Source: Limnohabitans sp.
GTDB taxonomy: Bacteria > Pseudomonadota > Gammaproteobacteria > Burkholderiales > Burkholderiaceae_C
NCBI GenBank assembly: GCA_018883305.1
Contig: VEQI01000034.1
Coordinates: forward strand, 1 to 15,442
DNA length: 15,442 nucleotides
Direction: 5' to 3'
Shown here piece by piece: positions 13,473-15,442 of this stretch. Every line of letters begins with the position of its first letter. Position 1 is the stretch's first letter. Under the pieces are notes generated by a model. The model was not told the origin of the DNA, made no database searches, and saw nothing but the letters and a program-made list of their open reading frames with translations. A program made the translations under genes and the position numbers.

Positions 13473-14581
13473 ACTCCATCGGCCTGAACCGGCACGCGTG
13501 GCGCCAGGGCGCACATTAACTCATAGGCAATCGTGCCAGCATGTTGGGCCACTTCGTCAACGTTCAGCAACTCGCCGCTGCTGGCATGCCCCCACAAGGT
13601 GACTTCCGCGCCTACCCCCAACAAGGGATCGGTTTGCACCAGCGCCGTCAGGTCCACGGCAAGCATGTCCATGCTCACCCGTCCCACCAACGGGACTCGC
13701 TGGCCTTGCACCAGCACAGGGGTGCCCTGCGCGGCACTGCGCGGATAACCGTCCGCATAACCACAGGCCACGATGCCCAGGGTCATGGGTGCCGTGGCGG
13801 TGAAGGTGGAGCCATAGCCGACGGTGTCGCCCGCGTTGAGTGACTGCCGTCCGATGATCCGGCTGCGCAGACTCATCGCTGCTTGCAGTCCCCAGTGCGC
13901 GGGCGTGTGCGCCGGGTAGTCGGGTGAGCCCCCATACAGGGCAATCCCCGGGCGAACCCAGTCCGCACTCACCGCCTCATCCTCTCCGTATCGAAAAGAA
14001 GCGGCACTGTTGGAGAGCGAGCGCTCACCTGGCAAATCCCGAGTGAGTTCTGCAAAGCGCTGGTATTGGTGGGCAATCCCGCGCTCGCCATCGGCATCGC
14101 TGAAGTGCGTCATCAGCGAGATTTCATCCACTTGCGGCAAGGCGTCCAGCCGTGCCCAGGCCGATCGGAACCGGGTGGGCGAAAACCCCAGCCGGTTCAT
14201 GCCACTGTTGAGCTTCAAAAACACACGGTGCGGTTGCTGGGTTTTGTGGCGACTCAACCAGTCGATCTGCGCCTCATGGTGAACCACATGCCAGAGCTGC
14301 AAACGTGAACAGAGCTCCAAGTCGCGTGGCTCAAACACGCCTTCCAGCAACAGAATGGGACCGCGCCAGCCGAGTGCACGAACACGTTCGGCCTCCGCCA
14401 GGTCAAGGAGCGCAAAACCATCGGCACCGCGAAAGGCTTCGAACACGCGTTCAATACCGTGCCCATAGGCGTTGGCCTTGACCACGGCCCAGACACGGGC
14501 GTGCGGGGTCGCGGCTTTCAGACAGCCTAAATTTTGCTGCAGCGCAGCAGTATGAATGATGGCCTGGATGGGACGTGGCAT
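13454..14581 (-). CDS. alr: Alanine racemase
   Basis: A 375-residue PLP enzyme of fold type III that interconverts L- and D-alanine for peptidoglycan synthesis. The PLP lysine K35 lies in VVKANAYGHG, and the second catalytic base Y256 in DTVGYGSTF. Further family segments are KLNSGMNRLGF (about 123-133), the SNSAAS segment (190-195), the PGIALYG loop (211-217) and GRVSMDMLAVDL (about 300-311). Length is normal for the biosynthetic (Alr) or catabolic (DadX) form; no dadA is near, so the biosynthetic role is preferred. The ATG at 14581 starts at the conserved MPRP N-terminus but has no Shine-Dalgarno. It diverges from lplT across 92 bp. Its 3' end faces the permease, and beyond that block lies radA in the same orientation. 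Confidence 0.95.
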   Translation of the reverse strand: MPRPIQAIIHTAALQQNLGCLKAATPHARVWAVVKANAYGHGIERVFEAFRGADGFALLDLAEAERVRALGWRGPILLLEGVFEPRDLELCSRLQLWHVVHHEAQIDWLSRHKTQQPHRVFLKLNSGMNRLGFSPTRFRSAWARLDALPQVDEISLMTHFSDADGERGIAHQYQRFAELTRDLPGERSLSNSAASFRYGEDEAVSADWVRPGIALYGGSPDYPAHTPAHWGLQAAMSLRSRIIGRQSLNAGDTVGYGSTFTATAPMTLGIVACGYADGYPRSAAQGTPVLVQGQRVPLVGRVSMDMLAVDLTALVQTDPLLGVGAEVTLWGHASSGELLNVDEVAQHAGTIAYELMCALAPRVPVQADGVTGAGA

Positions 14582-14673
14582 AGACGGGATTGTGGCAGGC
14601 GCGTGATATAACCCGGCGAGTCCATGATTTACGCATCTTCACGTTTTGCCGACCGGATGATCCGTCCCTGCCT

Positions 14674-15442
14674 ATGAAGCGCGGTTTCTTCACCATCATG
14701 TCGGCGCAGTTTTTCAGCTCGCTGGCCGACAACGCCTTGTTTGTAGCGGCGGTGGAATTGCTCAAGAGTGAAGGCGCACCCGAGTGGCACCGTGCCGCCC
14801 TGGTGCCCATGTTCGCGCTGTTCTATGTGGTGCTCGCCCCCTTCGTGGGCGCCTTTGCGGATTCTCGTCCCAAGGGACAGGTGATGTTCATCAGCAACGC
14901 CATCAAGGTGGTGGGCTGTTTGCTGATGCTGTTTGGCACCCATCCCCTGATGGCCTACGCCCTGGTGGGCCTGGGCGCGGCGGCATATTCACCGGCCAAA
15001 TACGGCATCCTCACCGAGTTGTTGCCGGCCTCGCAACTGGTCAAGGCCAATGGCTGGATCGAGGGGCTCACCATTGCCTCCATCATCCTGGGCGTGCTGC
15101 TGGGCGGCCAACTGGTGGGGCCCACCTTGTCGAGCTGGCTGCTGTCATTCGATGTGCCCATGATCAACACCGGCATCGACTCCGGGCCCCAGGCCGCCAT
15201 CCTGGTGCTGGTGCTGGTCTACATCGTTGCCGCGTGGTTCAACACCCGCATTCCGCTGACCGGCGTGGAGATGCTGCCCATGCGCGTCAAGCCGGAGCAC
15301 TCGCTGGCTCGCAACCTGGTGGATCTGCTGCCCGACTTCTGGCACTGCAACGTTCGTCTGTGGCAAGACAAACTGGGGCAAATTTCGCTGGCCACCACCA
15401 CGCTGTTCTGGGGCGTGAGCGGCAACCTGCGCTATATCGTGC
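14674..15442 (+). CDS. lplT: Lysophospholipid transporter LplT (N-terminal part, cut by window end)
   Basis: The first 256 codons of an open frame that runs off the window. It encodes a major-facilitator protein close to LplT, which flips 2-acyl-lysophospholipids across the inner membrane for re-acylation. Conserved pieces are FSSLADNALFVAAVELLK (about 14-31), the motif-A-like GAFADSRPKGQVM (about 59-71) and LGAAAYSPAKYGILTELLPASQLVKANGWIEGLTI (about 99-133). Several membrane helices are evident. The usual partner acyltransferase aas is not visible and may lie beyond the end. The ATG at 14674 matches the family start but lacks a clear Shine-Dalgarno. The 92-bp divergent region with alr contains a TATAAC at 14607-14612, without a convincing -35 box. 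Confidence 0.92.
   Translation, partial: MKRGFFTIMSAQFFSSLADNALFVAAVELLKSEGAPEWHRAALVPMFALFYVVLAPFVGAFADSRPKGQVMFISNAIKVVGCLLMLFGTHPLMAYALVGLGAAAYSPAKYGILTELLPASQLVKANGWIEGLTIASIILGVLLGGQLVGPTLSSWLLSFDVPMINTGIDSGPQAAILVLVLVYIVAAWFNTRIPLTGVEMLPMRVKPEHSLARNLVDLLPDFWHCNVRLWQDKLGQISLATTTLFWGVSGNLRYIV

Noticed and set aside
14582..14673. Strong divergent promoters for alr and lplT
   Set aside because: A TATAAC at 14607-14612 is a possible -10 element, but no -35 box at suitable distance was found for either direction, so it is not listed as a promoter.

Overview
The window looks like chromosome of a Burkholderiales betaproteobacterium, most likely Comamonadaceae. It is GC-rich with strong G/C bias at third codon positions, and the protein types (WaaF, a CHCC zinc-finger protein, the RadA-linked small membrane protein family, LplT/Alr) fit that order. 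The genus cannot be fixed from sequence alone. Gene density is very high: no gene-free interval exceeds about 120 bp, and I see no rRNA, tRNA, insertion sequence, integrase, CRISPR array or long repeat.

Layout. (1) Positions 13-2027, plus strand: an OmpR-type response regulator and its membrane histidine kinase, a complete two-component pair of unknown stimulus. (2) Positions 2101-6264, minus strand, read from radA downwards: radA (recombination and repair), an unassigned small two-helix membrane protein, ilvE (branched-chain aminotransferase), a CHCC zinc-binding protein, and waaF (LPS inner-core heptosyltransferase). Most gaps are short, so part or all of this may be cotranscribed. (3) Positions 6384-13445, plus strand: an accessory catabolic block that opens with the MarR regulator hpaR and continues hpaE, hpaD, hpaF, hpaI (homoprotocatechuate meta-cleavage), then a class II aldolase/adducin-like protein, a ketopantoate-reductase-like oxidoreductase and an EamA/DMT permease. 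(4) Positions 13454-15442: alr (alanine racemase) on the minus strand and, diverging from it, lplT (lysophospholipid transporter), cut by the window end.

How the genes work together. HpaD opens the ring of 3,4-dihydroxyphenylacetate, HpaE oxidises the semialdehyde, HpaF isomerises the product and HpaI performs the final aldol cleavage to pyruvate and succinate semialdehyde. The decarboxylase/isomerase HpaG and the hydratase HpaH, needed between HpaF and HpaI, are absent, so the pathway must be completed from elsewhere or the cluster is reduced. A clear sigma70-type promoter overlapped by a perfect 7-2-7 inverted repeat sits immediately before hpaR and predicts an autoregulated, nearly leaderless transcript.

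I did not find an evidently new defence or mobile system. The most interesting material is the catabolic block: its incompleteness, the unusual three-gene tail (an aldolase-fold protein apparently without the catalytic glutamate, a 2-oxoacid reductase, a permease), and its position between alr and radA, which I recall as neighbours in many Burkholderiales.
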